A stretch of DNA of 64,000 nt. Origin: Barthelona sp. PCE (lineage: Eukaryota; Metamonada: BaSk clade). The first letter of the stretch is position 1, and each line of letters begins with the position of its first letter. Location of the stretch: assembly GCA_040285745.1 (NCBI GenBank), contig JAUFOR010000003.1, forward strand, positions 248,001-312,000, written 5' to 3'. Under the pieces are notes generated by a model. It worked only from the letters and a program-made list of their open reading frames with translations, did no database searches and was not told the DNA's origin. A program made the position numbers and the translations under genes. Below are positions 48,225-58,549 of this stretch, piece after piece.

Positions 48225-49292
48225 ATGTGGTTTTATGTTGCTTTATTTGCTGCTTTATTTCCCATAGTGTCGTACGTATTCCCAATATTGTTAAGCAAAA
48301 CTCGAGCAGTGACCAATCTTAATCAGAGATACGGTAAATGTTGGGCACTTGTTACAGGAGGTAGTAGCGGTATAGGCAGAGCTATTGTCCGGAAGGTTGC
48401 ATCTCAGGGCATCAACATTGTAATTGTAGCACGTGATCAGATGAAAATGGATCTCATTGCACAGGAGATTAGGATCAAGTATGATGTTGAGGTAAAAACA
48501 ATTTCAGCTGATCTTTCTACTGGCGAGGGTTCTTTCTCCCCTGCCGATAAAGTACTTTCACTTACTGAAGATTTAGATATTCGTATGGTCTTCCTCAACG
48601 CAGGTTACATGACTGTTACTCCCATTAATACTTCACTTGTGAATGATACAGACACCGATGCAGTCCTGAACCGCGCCAAGAAGATGAAGAGATGCCTTGT
48701 AGACGCTAACATCGATCTTTCACATCGTTTATTTGAGAGAATTAGGAATCAGGATCGTAAAGGTGCAATTGTTTTCATTTCTTCAGCGGCATCTTACTTC
48801 CCTTTCCCTGTGTACAGCCACTATGCTGCATCCAAGGCATATGTGAGATTGATGGCTTTAAGTCTTGCTATTGAGGCAAAAGGTACAGGTATAGATGTGC
48901 TCAGCATTCAACCTGGACCGGTAAAGACTGCTTTTTTCGATGATCTCCCCTCAACGTTCTGGCTCAGAATGGCCATTCGAATCTTTGGTTCGACACCTGA
49001 TAAGATTGCACACATTGCACTTCAGTGTTTGGGAAGAGTACACTCCCGTGATGTAGGTACATTCACCATTAGTTCTCGTATATTAGATCGTTTCTTCCCC
49101 ATTGAGAGATGGCTAAAAACTTTTGGTTTAGCTTTTAGTATGTTTGCCCCATCAAAAAAGAAGGAGCAAAAGAAGGAAAAAGCAGCTGAAGAATCAGATG
49201 AAATTAGTGAGACCAAAGAACTTACTCAATTACAAGAAGACATTGTAGAAGAAGGAGACATTGAATTCCCTGAAGGTTATTTTATGGAATAA
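48225..49292 (+). CDS. short-chain dehydrogenase, very-long-chain 3-ketoacyl-CoA reductase/17beta-HSD12-like
   Basis: The protein has an N-terminal membrane segment (residues about 2-23), then an SDR Rossmann domain: TGGSSGIG at 44-51 for NADP(H), NAGYM for the core, a serine in FISSAASY and the catalytic pair Tyr200-x-x-x-Lys204 in SHYAASKAY. The layout is that of ER-bound ketoacyl-CoA reductases of the fatty-acid elongation cycle, related to 17beta-HSD12 and yeast Ifa38; substrate is inferred. A charged tail (KKKEQKKEKAAEES, then acidic) ends the protein. The ATG at 48225 makes the membrane segment N-terminal; an ATG at 48180 would extend it. It ends 12 bp from the convergent porin-like gene. 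Confidence 0.8.
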   Translation: MWFYVALFAALFPIVSYVFPILLSKTRAVTNLNQRYGKCWALVTGGSSGIGRAIVRKVASQGINIVIVARDQMKMDLIAQEIRIKYDVEVKTISADLSTGEGSFSPADKVLSLTEDLDIRMVFLNAGYMTVTPINTSLVNDTDTDAVLNRAKKMKRCLVDANIDLSHRLFERIRNQDRKGAIVFISSAASYFPFPVYSHYAASKAYVRLMALSLAIEAKGTGIDVLSIQPGPVKTAFFDDLPSTFWLRMAIRIFGSTPDKIAHIALQCLGRVHSRDVGTFTISSRILDRFFPIERWLKTFGLAFSMFAPSKKKEQKKEKAAEESDEISETKELTQLQEDIVEEGDIEFPEGYFME

Positions 49293-49304
49293 ACGAACTA
49301 TTTA

Positions 49305-50165
49305 TTATTGTTGACCAAATGAAACGCCGAGTCCAAGACTGATACCTCCTGATTTGACGTTGTTCACGCACGATCCAATTAAGGTGGCAGCACCCTGCGA
49401 ATGTTGAATGGATGAACGCAATATCATATCCGTATCCACTGCCACTGAAGCTCGTGTTTGCTTATTGCTAAAAATCTTTGTAAATCCAACAACACCCTGC
49501 TTGCTATTAGTTGCAAGGGCACCAATCCCGTAACTATCATGGGAAAATGCTGCGCTAAAAGTCCGAATGGAACCAGTTTTTGTGATACCAAATTTTGTGT
49601 TGTTCACCTTTGCTTGGGCGCCCACGTTGATCCCGCTCACCTTGGATACGATATTATGTACAAATGTAGATCCAACAGTCACATTAGGCATGATGTTGGC
49701 GAATGCGTGACCATGTACCAGGTTCATCAAATTCTTGCGATCGTATTTGTTACCTCCACCCATGCTGAGTTTAGGTGTGGCCAAACTTGCAGCTAAAGAG
49801 TAGTTTAGCTGTTCCTTAAAAGAAAGGTCAAGATCATAATCTGTGCCTGCTTGGAGACTAACAGGTCCAATGCCCTTGTCTAAAGACGATGATATGACAT
49901 TTGTGAGGGGTGAATAAGAGTGCATTAGCACAGAGGTCTTTGTTCCATATGCAATATTGAAATCGACACCTGTAGGGTAATGTCCCGCTGAGGTTGACGC
50001 TGAACAGACAAGATTTTCCTTGACCTGACTTGCAACTGCAACACGAAGCCCATCAAAAGGAGAATTTCCAAGGCAACTCAATGCATGTTGATGCATTCGT
50101 GCAACCAGTGGTGTTGCGCTGAGTTCTGTTAAAGTTTGAAGGAATGGTTTGGGTCCCGTTTCCAT
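49305..50165 (-). CDS. Tom40/VDAC-family mitochondrial-type beta-barrel
   Basis: The 286-residue protein consists of about nineteen short amphipathic strands alternating with Gly/Asn/Ser turns, without long hydrophobic helices. It ends in GISLGLGVSFGQQ, which fits the C-terminal beta-signal used for sorting into the outer membrane of mitochondria or mitochondrion-related organelles. An N-terminal helix and a FDGLRVAVASQVKENL segment resemble the first strands of Tom40 more than those of VDAC, so the protein import pore is the better guess. Porin-3 family membership is fairly safe; the choice within it is not. Start at the ATG at 50165, since the upstream codons would add an unlikely hydrophobic stretch. 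Confidence 0.65.
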   Translation of the reverse strand: METGPKPFLQTLTELSATPLVARMHQHALSCLGNSPFDGLRVAVASQVKENLVCSASTSAGHYPTGVDFNIAYGTKTSVLMHSYSPLTNVISSSLDKGIGPVSLQAGTDYDLDLSFKEQLNYSLAASLATPKLSMGGGNKYDRKNLMNLVHGHAFANIMPNVTVGSTFVHNIVSKVSGINVGAQAKVNNTKFGITKTGSIRTFSAAFSHDSYGIGALATNSKQGVVGFTKIFSNKQTRASVAVDTDMILRSSIQHSQGAATLIGSCVNNVKSGGISLGLGVSFGQQ

Positions 50166-50269
50166 TGTGAATGAAAGATGTAAAAGAAAAAGCAACTCTA
50201 TATTTACAATCTGATAAAAAATTATGGTGATAGGGTGGTATGCACTCGTATTGTGAGAGACTTTTAACT

Positions 50270-51202
50270 TTACCTTCCCAAAAACTGATTAATCATTGAT
50301 CTAGGAGTCTGTTCTTCCACTCTTCTGCGATTCCTGCGTATACTTGGTGTTTGACTCTGGATATTCGTGCTCATGTGTGATAGACGATGGTTTAAACGCC
50401 TCCTATTGTTAAGCATTTTTGCCCGGATCTCTACTGACCTACTCACTGACTCAAACGAGTCATCCGTTACAGTGGGGATATGTGCCACCAGACGGTTAAA
50501 CTGGGAAGCCAAATCATTCAAATCACGTTCAACTATATTATTCAAATTTGAACTAACTTCCACAATATCATTACTATATCCACATCTCTGGATGCAGCTC
50601 TTGAGAGTATCCTCCATTAATGACAGGCTTGACTCAAATTCTTTCGTACGCAAAGCATCTTTTTCATGATTAATACCAAATTCTTCTAATTCTGAAAGAA
50701 TGTGCTTGAAACCATCATAAATGGCCCTTCGTACCGATTTATACATTCTTCTCTGCATAGAATCCTTACTTTCATCATGAGATCGTAAAGTTTTGTTTGT
50801 TACCTCCATTACGTGTTCAATAAGCTTCTTCTTTATCGCTTTGTAACGTTTTTCCACTGCTATCTTCGTGGCATTATCCAACTCAATTCCAAGTATAGAA
50901 TCAATAATCCTACTATCGCTTTCTTCGTTTTGTGGTTCTACATCGTCTTTGAATGTCACCCGTGGGGTTTCTTGTTTGACTGCATCACCAGCAGTCTTTG
51001 TTACAACAACATTGTGAGAATTTTTCTGAAGTGGTGAAACATCTTCCTCTTTGACCAATACTATGCCTACTCCATCGTGCTCTGGTTCTGTGCGTACCAG
51101 CTGCACTTTTGAAGCTAAACCAGCTTCGCGCGCAAGTAGTTCTGCAATCTTAGGATCCTTTGTTGAACAGAATTTCACTGCACTGCGCCTTTTCCGCCCC
51201 AT
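50270..51202 (-). CDS. unknown helical, basic-start protein, 310 aa
   Basis: I start at the ATG at 51202 (MGRKRRSAVKF), because the longer frame adds an unlikely Phe-rich stretch. The 310 residues are polar, with long charged helices between about 130 and 250 and basic ends, and a C terminus containing NRRRVEEQTPRSMINQFLGR. The basic N terminus suggests nuclear location. No domain is recognised. The gene downstream of its promoter side, UTP5-like at 51260-52762, lies on the same strand 57 bp upstream. Function unknown. Confidence 0.6.
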   Translation of the reverse strand: MGRKRRSAVKFCSTKDPKIAELLAREAGLASKVQLVRTEPEHDGVGIVLVKEEDVSPLQKNSHNVVVTKTAGDAVKQETPRVTFKDDVEPQNEESDSRIIDSILGIELDNATKIAVEKRYKAIKKKLIEHVMEVTNKTLRSHDESKDSMQRRMYKSVRRAIYDGFKHILSELEEFGINHEKDALRTKEFESSLSLMEDTLKSCIQRCGYSNDIVEVSSNLNNIVERDLNDLASQFNRLVAHIPTVTDDSFESVSRSVEIRAKMLNNRRRLNHRLSHMSTNIQSQTPSIRRNRRRVEEQTPRSMINQFLGR

Positions 51203-51259
51203 TGTATATCTGTGCCCAAAATAAAAACAAATGAAATGCGATATAAAAAGCAAAACGGT

Positions 51260-52762
51260 TTATTCTTCAACATAAATATGAATATCATCTTGTTCGACAT
51301 CTGAATCATCCTCTTCGTCCACAAAACTCGCCTTTAATCCATCAAAGATCATTAAACGACCTTCTAATTCACGAAGTTGATCACGAATACTTAAACGAGC
51401 ATCAACAATAGTAGAAATACGACTAAATACTGAGGCAAAGTCGTTTCTGCATGTGAGGATATAAGAAACCTTTAAAGTAAGAATACTGCGAATCCAAGGC
51501 ATTAAACGCAAGAAACGAATTGAATTACCTTCAATACGTACTAATAATTCGCTTAAAAACGTCAAAACCAGTTCATTAGGCAAATTTAAACATGTGTGAC
51601 GCATAACCTTCATACTTGACATTTGAACAACACGCTCGAAAATTCTCTTATCATGCGTACGAAGCGCTTGCTTAAGCAATTCGGAAAAATCATAACCAAT
51701 GGCATCCATTGCTTTGACTTCCGGTGTCTCAACAACGCTCTCCATTTTGGATGGTTTCTGTTCGTATCTCTTCAACAAATCACCAAACGAAACTGTATCT
51801 TTATCCTTTGGAACATTCATTGTGTTTGCAGTAAAAGCGTCTAATGTCATCTCTTTCATTTCATCAAGAACATCAGTTTTTTCATCATCAATCACATTCA
51901 CCTTCACTTCAACAGGTTCTATAGAAAGTTGCATGGTTGTTCCACCAATACGGTAAAGAACACCAGATGTTTTTTTGAAGAGTACGGCAAATGAAGCTTT
52001 CGCATCAAAACTGTTTGCGGGTAATTGAGGCAGTCGACTACCAATATCAACGTCGAATACATCAATTTTGCCGTTGGTTGTCAGCGCAGCAATACGGAGG
52101 ATGTTCTTCGTCTCATCATGAACGTAATCTACAAATATAGGTGTTGCTGAACATACTAATATTGTTGATTCTAATTGTTCTCCATTGCTGTGTGAAAGAA
52201 CTAAACGTCTATCAACACTAACAAGAAGGCTGTAATCACCAATTGAGATTTCGTGAGTTGCCTTGTTGGCTAAAGCATGATATGAATCTGTGGGACGTTT
52301 GCTATTTTCGTTAAAGAAGTGATATCCACTGGATACAGCAGCACATTGTTCATTGAACTGACAAAGGAGTCCAGAATGACGAGGAGCGCGGATTCGAGAA
52401 GAAACAGTTCCATCAGGAAGAATGGAAGCAATTTCATTGTTGGTAAGGACTAAATAATAGTCCTTGAACGGCATCACATCAACAACTGACGACAGGTGGA
52501 GTGTTAAAATCAGCTTAACATCCTTCTTTGTTACATCCAATTCAAAAACATCGCATTGCTGATTAAAATAGCTTGCATAGCTTATCGTAGTCTCGTCAGT
52601 GAACCGAACGCCGAGTATTTGACGCGACAAGTGTCCCTCTGGTTTGTATGTACGAATAACTTCAAATTCTTCATTATCGAAGAATATGAAGTTGTTCTTA
52701 TCTGTTAGTATGCATGATAATGCTTTTGATTCCGAAAAGCAATAACTGCTGACGCCTCCCAT
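51260..52762 (-). CDS. UTP5/WDR43-like small-subunit processome protein
   Basis: The first ATG (52762, MGGVSSYCF) gives 500 residues. The first 270 form a WD40-like beta-propeller of diverged repeats, with blades such as SKALSCILTDKNNFIFFD and VVDVMPFKDYYLVLTNN. A linker follows, then a helical Utp12-type domain (about 360-480) with LPNELVLTFLSELLVRI, LMPWIRSILTLKVSYI and a closing LRELEGRLMIFDGL helix, and a short acidic tail. This WD40-Utp12 order is typical of the t-UTP proteins of the 90S pre-ribosome; UTP5/WDR43 fits best by size and single propeller. It would act in the nucleolus, in 18S rRNA transcription and processing. Subtype is less certain than the family. Confidence 0.7.
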   Translation of the reverse strand: MGGVSSYCFSESKALSCILTDKNNFIFFDNEEFEVIRTYKPEGHLSRQILGVRFTDETTISYASYFNQQCDVFELDVTKKDVKLILTLHLSSVVDVMPFKDYYLVLTNNEIASILPDGTVSSRIRAPRHSGLLCQFNEQCAAVSSGYHFFNENSKRPTDSYHALANKATHEISIGDYSLLVSVDRRLVLSHSNGEQLESTILVCSATPIFVDYVHDETKNILRIAALTTNGKIDVFDVDIGSRLPQLPANSFDAKASFAVLFKKTSGVLYRIGGTTMQLSIEPVEVKVNVIDDEKTDVLDEMKEMTLDAFTANTMNVPKDKDTVSFGDLLKRYEQKPSKMESVVETPEVKAMDAIGYDFSELLKQALRTHDKRIFERVVQMSSMKVMRHTCLNLPNELVLTFLSELLVRIEGNSIRFLRLMPWIRSILTLKVSYILTCRNDFASVFSRISTIVDARLSIRDQLRELEGRLMIFDGLKASFVDEEDDSDVEQDDIHIYVEE

Positions 52763-52825
52763 TAAATTGTGAAAAGAGAAAAATTTGCTTCTATGGGATA
52801 TCAAACTATTAATTTACTAAACAGG

Positions 52826-53992
52826 TTAAGTACGGAACAGGAGAGCAACCAGGACACCTGTGAATAAACCAGCGTTCAAACACAAGCTTGAAATAGTGCC
52901 GGCTGTTATCTTGTTCTTTTCATGCTCAACAAATGTAGGTACAGTCATCATCAGGCGTGTTGATGTGATACCGTTGGTGAGAGCAAAAATAGAAGAAGAA
53001 ATGAAGTGAATCCAAACTGAACTGAAAGCTTCAGAATCTCTGCATGCTAAAAGAAGAGGGAAGAATAAAACACGGAGGAGACCAACAGTCTGGACGAATC
53101 CATATGAGAGCTTCATCATAGGAGCGAATGTACGTCCGATAAAGTCAAAGATCATGAATGACATTGTTAACCAAACGATATACCAATCTGCGGTAACATC
53201 CAGGCCATCAGGGATTGGGAAGCCATCAATGACACCAGGGAAGAGACCTAAAGTAACAATGAAACACAAAGTAACACCTAAAGAACAAATCCAAACACCG
53301 ACAAAACTTTCCTTAACAACAACATCAGTCTCAATATTTTCCTCAGCGAGTAATAGGGATTCACCCTTCTGAACGGCAAGCTTAGCTTTAACTTCAGGAC
53401 ATTTTGAGAACTTAACGAATAAAACCCAGGCAAATAATGTTAAGACGGCAGCAACTAAGAAGAAAATGTAAGCAGACAGATCGATATCATCATCAGGGAG
53501 AAGGATCTTGGTGATAACACGGAGAGCTCCAGTAGCAAGACCGACAATACCTTGGCCAGTCATGACTGAACCTGTTAAAGAGTCGCTCAGACTGGCAGCA
53601 AAGCCAAAAGTACATGAGAGCATGAATGAACCACTCAATCCCATAATAACAATGATTCCATATTTGAATATAGTATATTCGAGTTCAGGGTCTAAATCAA
53701 TAATGTGAATTACAGGAATACCAGCTAGAGAAATAATAAAACCAAGATAAGCAAAGTTAATGCACATAACAATGTTCAATTTGCTATAAATTTTTGTAAT
53801 AATCATTGCAACTGTTACGTTGACAACGTTATAAATAAGGCCCGCAACGAAAATAACGTTTGGATCGGGGAATATGGCTAAAATAAAGTCGGCACTTGAT
53901 AATAACGAGTTCCATGTAACTAAGGAGCTTATACCTAAACTCAGAAGCACGGCGTAGGCAAATTTCGAAGAGAAAAAGTCTTTGTTGCTCAT
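52826..53992 (-). CDS. equilibrative nucleoside transporter (ENT/SLC29)
   Basis: The 388-residue protein has about eleven membrane segments. The first helix carries LGISSLVTWNSLLSSADF, which fits the ENT pattern of a Trp-Asn pair near the start of the protein. A large cytosolic loop with basic and acidic residues (about 200-228) lies between helices 6 and 7, and the last helices match ENT topology. It is expected to carry nucleosides or nucleobases across the plasma membrane, which for a purine auxotroph would be essential; direction and specificity are inferred. The ATG at 53992 is well placed. Confidence 0.85.
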   Translation of the reverse strand: MSNKDFFSSKFAYAVLLSLGISSLVTWNSLLSSADFILAIFPDPNVIFVAGLIYNVVNVTVAMIITKIYSKLNIVMCINFAYLGFIISLAGIPVIHIIDLDPELEYTIFKYGIIVIMGLSGSFMLSCTFGFAASLSDSLTGSVMTGQGIVGLATGALRVITKILLPDDDIDLSAYIFFLVAAVLTLFAWVLFVKFSKCPEVKAKLAVQKGESLLLAEENIETDVVVKESFVGVWICSLGVTLCFIVTLGLFPGVIDGFPIPDGLDVTADWYIVWLTMSFMIFDFIGRTFAPMMKLSYGFVQTVGLLRVLFFPLLLACRDSEAFSSVWIHFISSSIFALTNGITSTRLMMTVPTFVEHEKNKITAGTISSLCLNAGLFTGVLVALLFRT

Positions 53993-54975
53993 GTGTAGTA
54001 ATAATGGTAAGACAATTAATTACAGGTTCACACTTTATGGAACATTTTTGCTTGTTGAACGACTGACAGCATGGAGTATGGGCGGATCAAAACAATACTC
54101 TTACAATTCTGAAGAAAGAAAAACAACCTGAGTAGATTCAAATTCTTCATTCACCATTTTTAGGTAGGTAATCTGGAATACATAAGTAAATAAGTGCACT
54201 CAAAACAAAACAGTAATGGAAAAGAATTGGTATCAAACTTTAAAATCCATTTCACTACTTTTTAGAGCATATTCAACTTTGTAAGTACTCACATGATGGG
54301 GAAACGATAGAAGGTGAGCGTTTAAAGCAATTCGTAGGTGATTCGTAGGTTATAAAAAACCCTGGATTAATCCTAAGATTGAGACGTTCCACATTCCTTC
54401 TTTCCTGCCTTGTGCCGAAGCATTATGAATCGATGAACAATGAAAGATAAATGATTTATTGATATTAAAGGCTGCTCATCGCTAAGGCTGGAATTTCTCT
54501 CATGGGCTGTGCTCTGTTAAGAATTTGGCCCAACACATATTTATTTATTTATTTTGAGAGTAGTGAGATTAACAAAAATGGTGTTAGTGAGGCACTGCTA
54601 ACACTACCACATTAAGAAGGTTAGATTACGCTCCCTCGGCAGTTTTACCATCACAGGCATAATGTCTGAAAAGTAACGCTCATGTGTCACCAATACACTT
54701 ATCATCCGATATAACAGTTGTTGGTAAAATGAAAAACTTTTTTTAACCTTCATTTAAAAATCCGCAAATTATATTTCAAATTCAATCATGAAGGGTGAGT
54801 CTTTGAAACACCAAAAATTTCTAAAATAACAAAAATCGGGAAAATATTTTTTTTAGTTAATAATATCACAAATTATTTTTTAAAAAACACAATACAAAAA
54901 GACAAAAGTACCTTTTTGAACTTTTTTATAAAAGAACTCTAACTTACATTTGAAATTGTTTTATAATCCATTAAT
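53993..54975. other. long spacer (983 bp) between divergent genes
   Basis: This is the longest gap in the window. I see no ORF with a plausible protein, no tRNA and no spliceosomal RNA. There is a small hairpin at 54581-54604 (7-bp arms GTGTTAG/CTAACAC), a doubled ATTCGTAGGT around 54333-54355, an ATTT run at 54540-54555 and a strongly A/T-rich end (54720-54975). The part around 54360-54540 is less A/T-rich and could hold a structured RNA; nothing specific supports this. Confidence 0.5.
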
Positions 54976-56241
54976 ATGGTTTTCATTGTTCGCGCTCAAT
55001 ATACCAAGCTTGGATCCGACCTTCCTGTTGAAGCGGTCGTAGATTTATCTCATACAGATAAAGGTTTCCTATCAATTCATATAGAAAGTGATTTTGGACA
55101 TAAAGAAGAGGTTTTTCAAACTCAGGAATTCTTCCCATATCTTAACACCAGAATTTCTCAATGTGATTCACCAAATATTGGTATACTGAATTTTTTAACT
55201 TCTGAAAAAGAGAAGAATCAACTAACACAACTTTCTGTTTCCCATTCCCACTCTGATCTAGAAAAAAACGAAAATTTGAATACTTTGAGTGATGAAGAAA
55301 CAGCAGATATTCAACCTGAATTCACCCTTGTTAACAATTTCTATTCTGATACACATGATATGATGGAACCTTACAGAGCAACGAATGCTAAAGGAAATGA
55401 GCGTATGAATGATCTTTTTCAAGCAAATTGGAATGTCAACAATCACAGTAATGGTGTTATGGTTGCACGAAGACCATGTGCCCCTCGTCTTAATCCTAAA
55501 GATGAAATTCATCTGGACGATATGAATCCTCTCGATAACCAAAATAAGAGAACTTTGCAACATTCTGTTAGTGATCTGAATACAGCTGCATTAAATGACA
55601 CTCGTCATGAAATCATATACCCGCAACTTACATATGTTCCTTCTTCTGAAGAAAGTATTAGTGCTGCCAATATATGCTCTCTCGTCATTGAAGCAGCTCA
55701 AACAACTGAAACACCATACTTTGAGATGGAACTGGACACACCGCATGGTGCACCAGAACAGGTTAGCAACATGATACCGACTCATGATCCAATTAATTTT
55801 GAAGACGATGACATGCTTAGCGATGGTGAAAATGATGGGGTCATTGTCAATTCACTTGATAGTCACCGTTCATACAGCCATTTTGATGTTGAACAACAAC
55901 ATAATAACAACACCGTTCTTTCTGCACAACCATCTGTCAACAGAATAGTAATAAGGGAAGCTACCAATGATGAGCCACTTTTGAAGTTTCAAAAGCTTCA
56001 GCAAAGGTTTAAAAACCAACTCAAATTTTTTAGAAGATGTGGTGTTTCTCAAGAATATCTGTATGCGCTTTCTGGAATCAATGCACTCCTTGATGACTTT
56101 GATAGATTTCATGAGTTCCAAGTAGAATCTATGAACTCAGACTTAACTGAAATCAATATTACCATACGTAACAGAGAGATAAATGACATGTGCCTAACCT
56201 TGGATAATGTGGATATTACAGGAGTTCCTCGTGATATTTAA
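54976..56241 (+). CDS. unknown acidic, largely disordered protein, 421 aa
   Basis: The ATG at 54976 opens 421 residues. The first 75 residues look folded, with strands of the type MVFIVRAQYTKL and FLSIHIESDF. The middle (about 80-310) is Asn/Ser/Asp/Glu-rich and disordered. The last 100 residues are helical (FQKLQQRFKNQLKFFRRCG, then amphipathic helices) and may form a coiled coil. A TTETPYFEMELDTP segment contains acidic Thr-Pro sites like those in the protein at 38797. No domain is recognised. Confidence 0.6.
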   Translation: MVFIVRAQYTKLGSDLPVEAVVDLSHTDKGFLSIHIESDFGHKEEVFQTQEFFPYLNTRISQCDSPNIGILNFLTSEKEKNQLTQLSVSHSHSDLEKNENLNTLSDEETADIQPEFTLVNNFYSDTHDMMEPYRATNAKGNERMNDLFQANWNVNNHSNGVMVARRPCAPRLNPKDEIHLDDMNPLDNQNKRTLQHSVSDLNTAALNDTRHEIIYPQLTYVPSSEESISAANICSLVIEAAQTTETPYFEMELDTPHGAPEQVSNMIPTHDPINFEDDDMLSDGENDGVIVNSLDSHRSYSHFDVEQQHNNNTVLSAQPSVNRIVIREATNDEPLLKFQKLQQRFKNQLKFFRRCGVSQEYLYALSGINALLDDFDRFHEFQVESMNSDLTEINITIRNREINDMCLTLDNVDITGVPRDI

Positions 56242-56704
56242 AGGATTCGTTAGAGTTATAACCTCGAAAAAAATATATTTCAATTGTTTGTTTGTTTGCA
56301 GAATTGTTATAATCAAAATCCCACGTGTAAAATATAACTGAAAAACATTTGTATCATGTTGTATGCAGATTGGATGATGTAAGAATACTATTTGATACTT
56401 CTACAGTATAGTTCAATTTGAAGAACTTTCCACACGTTGAAATGTAGAATGCAACAAGTTAACAACATTTTCCCGTCATATACAAAGAAATTTCAAGAAA
56501 AGCTCATAATGCTTACAGTCATCTTTAATGAAAATATCTCACATTTTTAACAAACTCAGAACGAAAAATGACCATACACAAACCTTAATACAAAAAAACA
56601 AGAACAAAAAAAGTGAAAAAAGTCTTTACAAGTTGAAGGGAGTCTCATTGATTTAGAATTAATCCATCAAAATATGGTCTTCAATACAGGTGTTTACACC
56701 GCGT
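56242..56704. other. spacer between convergent genes
   Basis: About 460 bp separate two stop codons that face each other, unusual here, where convergent genes are normally within 45 bp. The sequence is A/T-rich with a TTTG run near 56287-56300. I find no ORF, tRNA or clear repeat. A short non-coding gene is possible but unsupported. Confidence 0.4.
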
Positions 56705-58549
56705 TTAACGACGGGAATTAGGATCAACAAAGAAGTAATTTCCGCTTGCTCGTTGTTCCTCATACTTACGGGAACCACGCTTGTTGATACGAGGTCTGAA
56801 GTTCTCGGGGTCCCTTCGAATTGTGACATCGAGCATCTGGAGGAAGTAGTTCATACCTGAGACAAGTGAAGAAGGAGAACGAGCAGTACAGTCAAAACCT
56901 GGTTCACCATCATAGACGATGACTCGGTCAGACATGTACGTGACCATGATGAAATCGTGCTCAACAATGAAAGCAGTTTTCTTACTGTTAATAATGAAAC
57001 GACGAATAGCCTTACCAGCAGCAATACGCAGTTCAACATCAAGGAAAGCTGAAGGCTCATCCAAAAGATAGACATCTGCGGGCTTACCAAGAGCAAGAGC
57101 AATTGCAACACGCTGAAGTTCACCACCAGAAAGCTTAAGAACCTCCTTATCAAGAAGTTTATCGATCATGAGAGGTTTGAGAACATCCTTGGAGAACTGT
57201 GAGTTACACATAGCTGCAGCGATTTTTTGATGTAAGAGTTGCTCAACGTTACCCTTGAAACGGGGTGCGATACGCTGAGGTTTGAAAGAAATACGGAGCT
57301 CGGGCATCTCCACTTGGGTACCGTTATCATCCTCATCAGGTTGCAGTAAACCAGCAAGAAGGCGGATAAGAGTTGTCTTACCTGTACCGTTTTCACCAAT
57401 AAGACCAATGATCTCAGATGCAGAATATCGGCCGGCCTCGACGTGAAGGTGGAAATCACCAAGTGTCTTATCGAAGGCGGGGTAACCGTGATAACGGGTC
57501 TTATCAGCATTCTCAAGGGTCAACGCCTCTTCCTCAACAGCAGTCTGAGAGACACGGAACTGAAGGGGGTAGGCACGGAAGCGCATGTTATCGGAAGGAA
57601 TATATCCACTAAGGAACACATTGATACCTTCTCTAACACTGTAAGGAGCAGTGACAACACCATAAACACCAGCGTTACCATAGAGACAACATACGAAATC
57701 AGAAAGATAATCGAGAACAGCAAGATCGTGCTCGACTGTGACGACGTAGTTGTTGCTGTTAACCAATGAACGGATAACTTCGGCGGCCTGCAGTCTTTGC
57801 TTGACATCAAGGTAGGATGAAGGTTCGTCGAACATATAAATATCAGCAACACGAATAGAAGCAACAGCGATTGCGAAACGTTGAAGTTCACCACCTGACA
57901 GATGGACGACTTCACGATCAGCAAGGTGATCAAGCTGAAGGTTAACCAGTAACTCTTCAGAGACGCCACGCTCATCAGCACGCTCAATCACATCACCTAA
58001 CTTGCCACGCACGGCCTTTGGAATACCATCAACGTGCTGTGGCTTAGTGATGGGACGGATCTTGTTGTCAAGAATACGTGTAAAGTAAGATTGAAGTTCC
58101 TTACCGCGGAAATGTGCGATGATTTCATCCCAATCCGGTGGATCGTCGAAACGGCCCAGGTTAGGACGGAGCTTACCACTAAGCACACGCAGGGCGGTGG
58201 TCTTACCAATACCGTTGCAGCCAACAAGACCAAGGACCTCTCCAATTCTTACACTCGGAAGTCGATGTAATTTGAACGAGTTCTTCGAAAATCTATGGAC
58301 TGTGTGGGAGCTGAGGTTGGAGGGGAGGTTGATGATGGTGATAGCACCGTGGGGGCATCTCCTAACACAAGCACCACAACCTGTGCATAAATTTTCTGCA
58401 ATTTCTGTGAATTTTGATGTGTTTTGAACAGTTACACATTGCTGACCCGCTCTGTTGATTGGGCAGTATCTGCGACATTCAAGACCACACCTTTTAGGCT
58501 TGCACTTCTCCTGGTTAACAATAGCGATTCTAGTTTTTTCCTCTGACAT
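56705..58549 (-). CDS. ABCE1: ABCE1/Rli1 ribosome recycling factor
   Basis: ABCE1 splits ribosomes after termination and is one of the most conserved eukaryotic and archaeal proteins. The 614-residue product has the N-terminal iron-sulfur domain with two 4Fe-4S clusters (Cys16, 21, 25, 29 and Cys55, 58, 61, 65). NBD1 has Walker A GCNGIGKTT near residue 112, signature LSGGELQRFAIA and Walker B IYMFDEPSSYLD. NBD2 has GENGTGKTT, LSGGELQRVAIA and VYLLDEPSAFLD. The hinge and C-terminal RKYEEQ-type end are present, so it appears complete. The ATG at 58549 is preceded by CTTACTATA. It relies on iron-sulfur assembly, which fits the presence of a mitochondrion-related organelle. Confidence 0.96.
   Translation of the reverse strand: MSEEKTRIAIVNQEKCKPKRCGLECRRYCPINRAGQQCVTVQNTSKFTEIAENLCTGCGACVRRCPHGAITIINLPSNLSSHTVHRFSKNSFKLHRLPSVRIGEVLGLVGCNGIGKTTALRVLSGKLRPNLGRFDDPPDWDEIIAHFRGKELQSYFTRILDNKIRPITKPQHVDGIPKAVRGKLGDVIERADERGVSEELLVNLQLDHLADREVVHLSGGELQRFAIAVASIRVADIYMFDEPSSYLDVKQRLQAAEVIRSLVNSNNYVVTVEHDLAVLDYLSDFVCCLYGNAGVYGVVTAPYSVREGINVFLSGYIPSDNMRFRAYPLQFRVSQTAVEEEALTLENADKTRYHGYPAFDKTLGDFHLHVEAGRYSASEIIGLIGENGTGKTTLIRLLAGLLQPDEDDNGTQVEMPELRISFKPQRIAPRFKGNVEQLLHQKIAAAMCNSQFSKDVLKPLMIDKLLDKEVLKLSGGELQRVAIALALGKPADVYLLDEPSAFLDVELRIAAGKAIRRFIINSKKTAFIVEHDFIMVTYMSDRVIVYDGEPGFDCTARSPSSLVSGMNYFLQMLDVTIRRDPENFRPRINKRGSRKYEEQRASGNYFFVDPNSRR

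Noticed and set aside
54360-54540. Possible spliceosomal or other small RNA in the long spacer
   Set aside because: No match to the invariant motifs of U1, U2, U4, U5 or U6 was found, and there is no convincing long stem.
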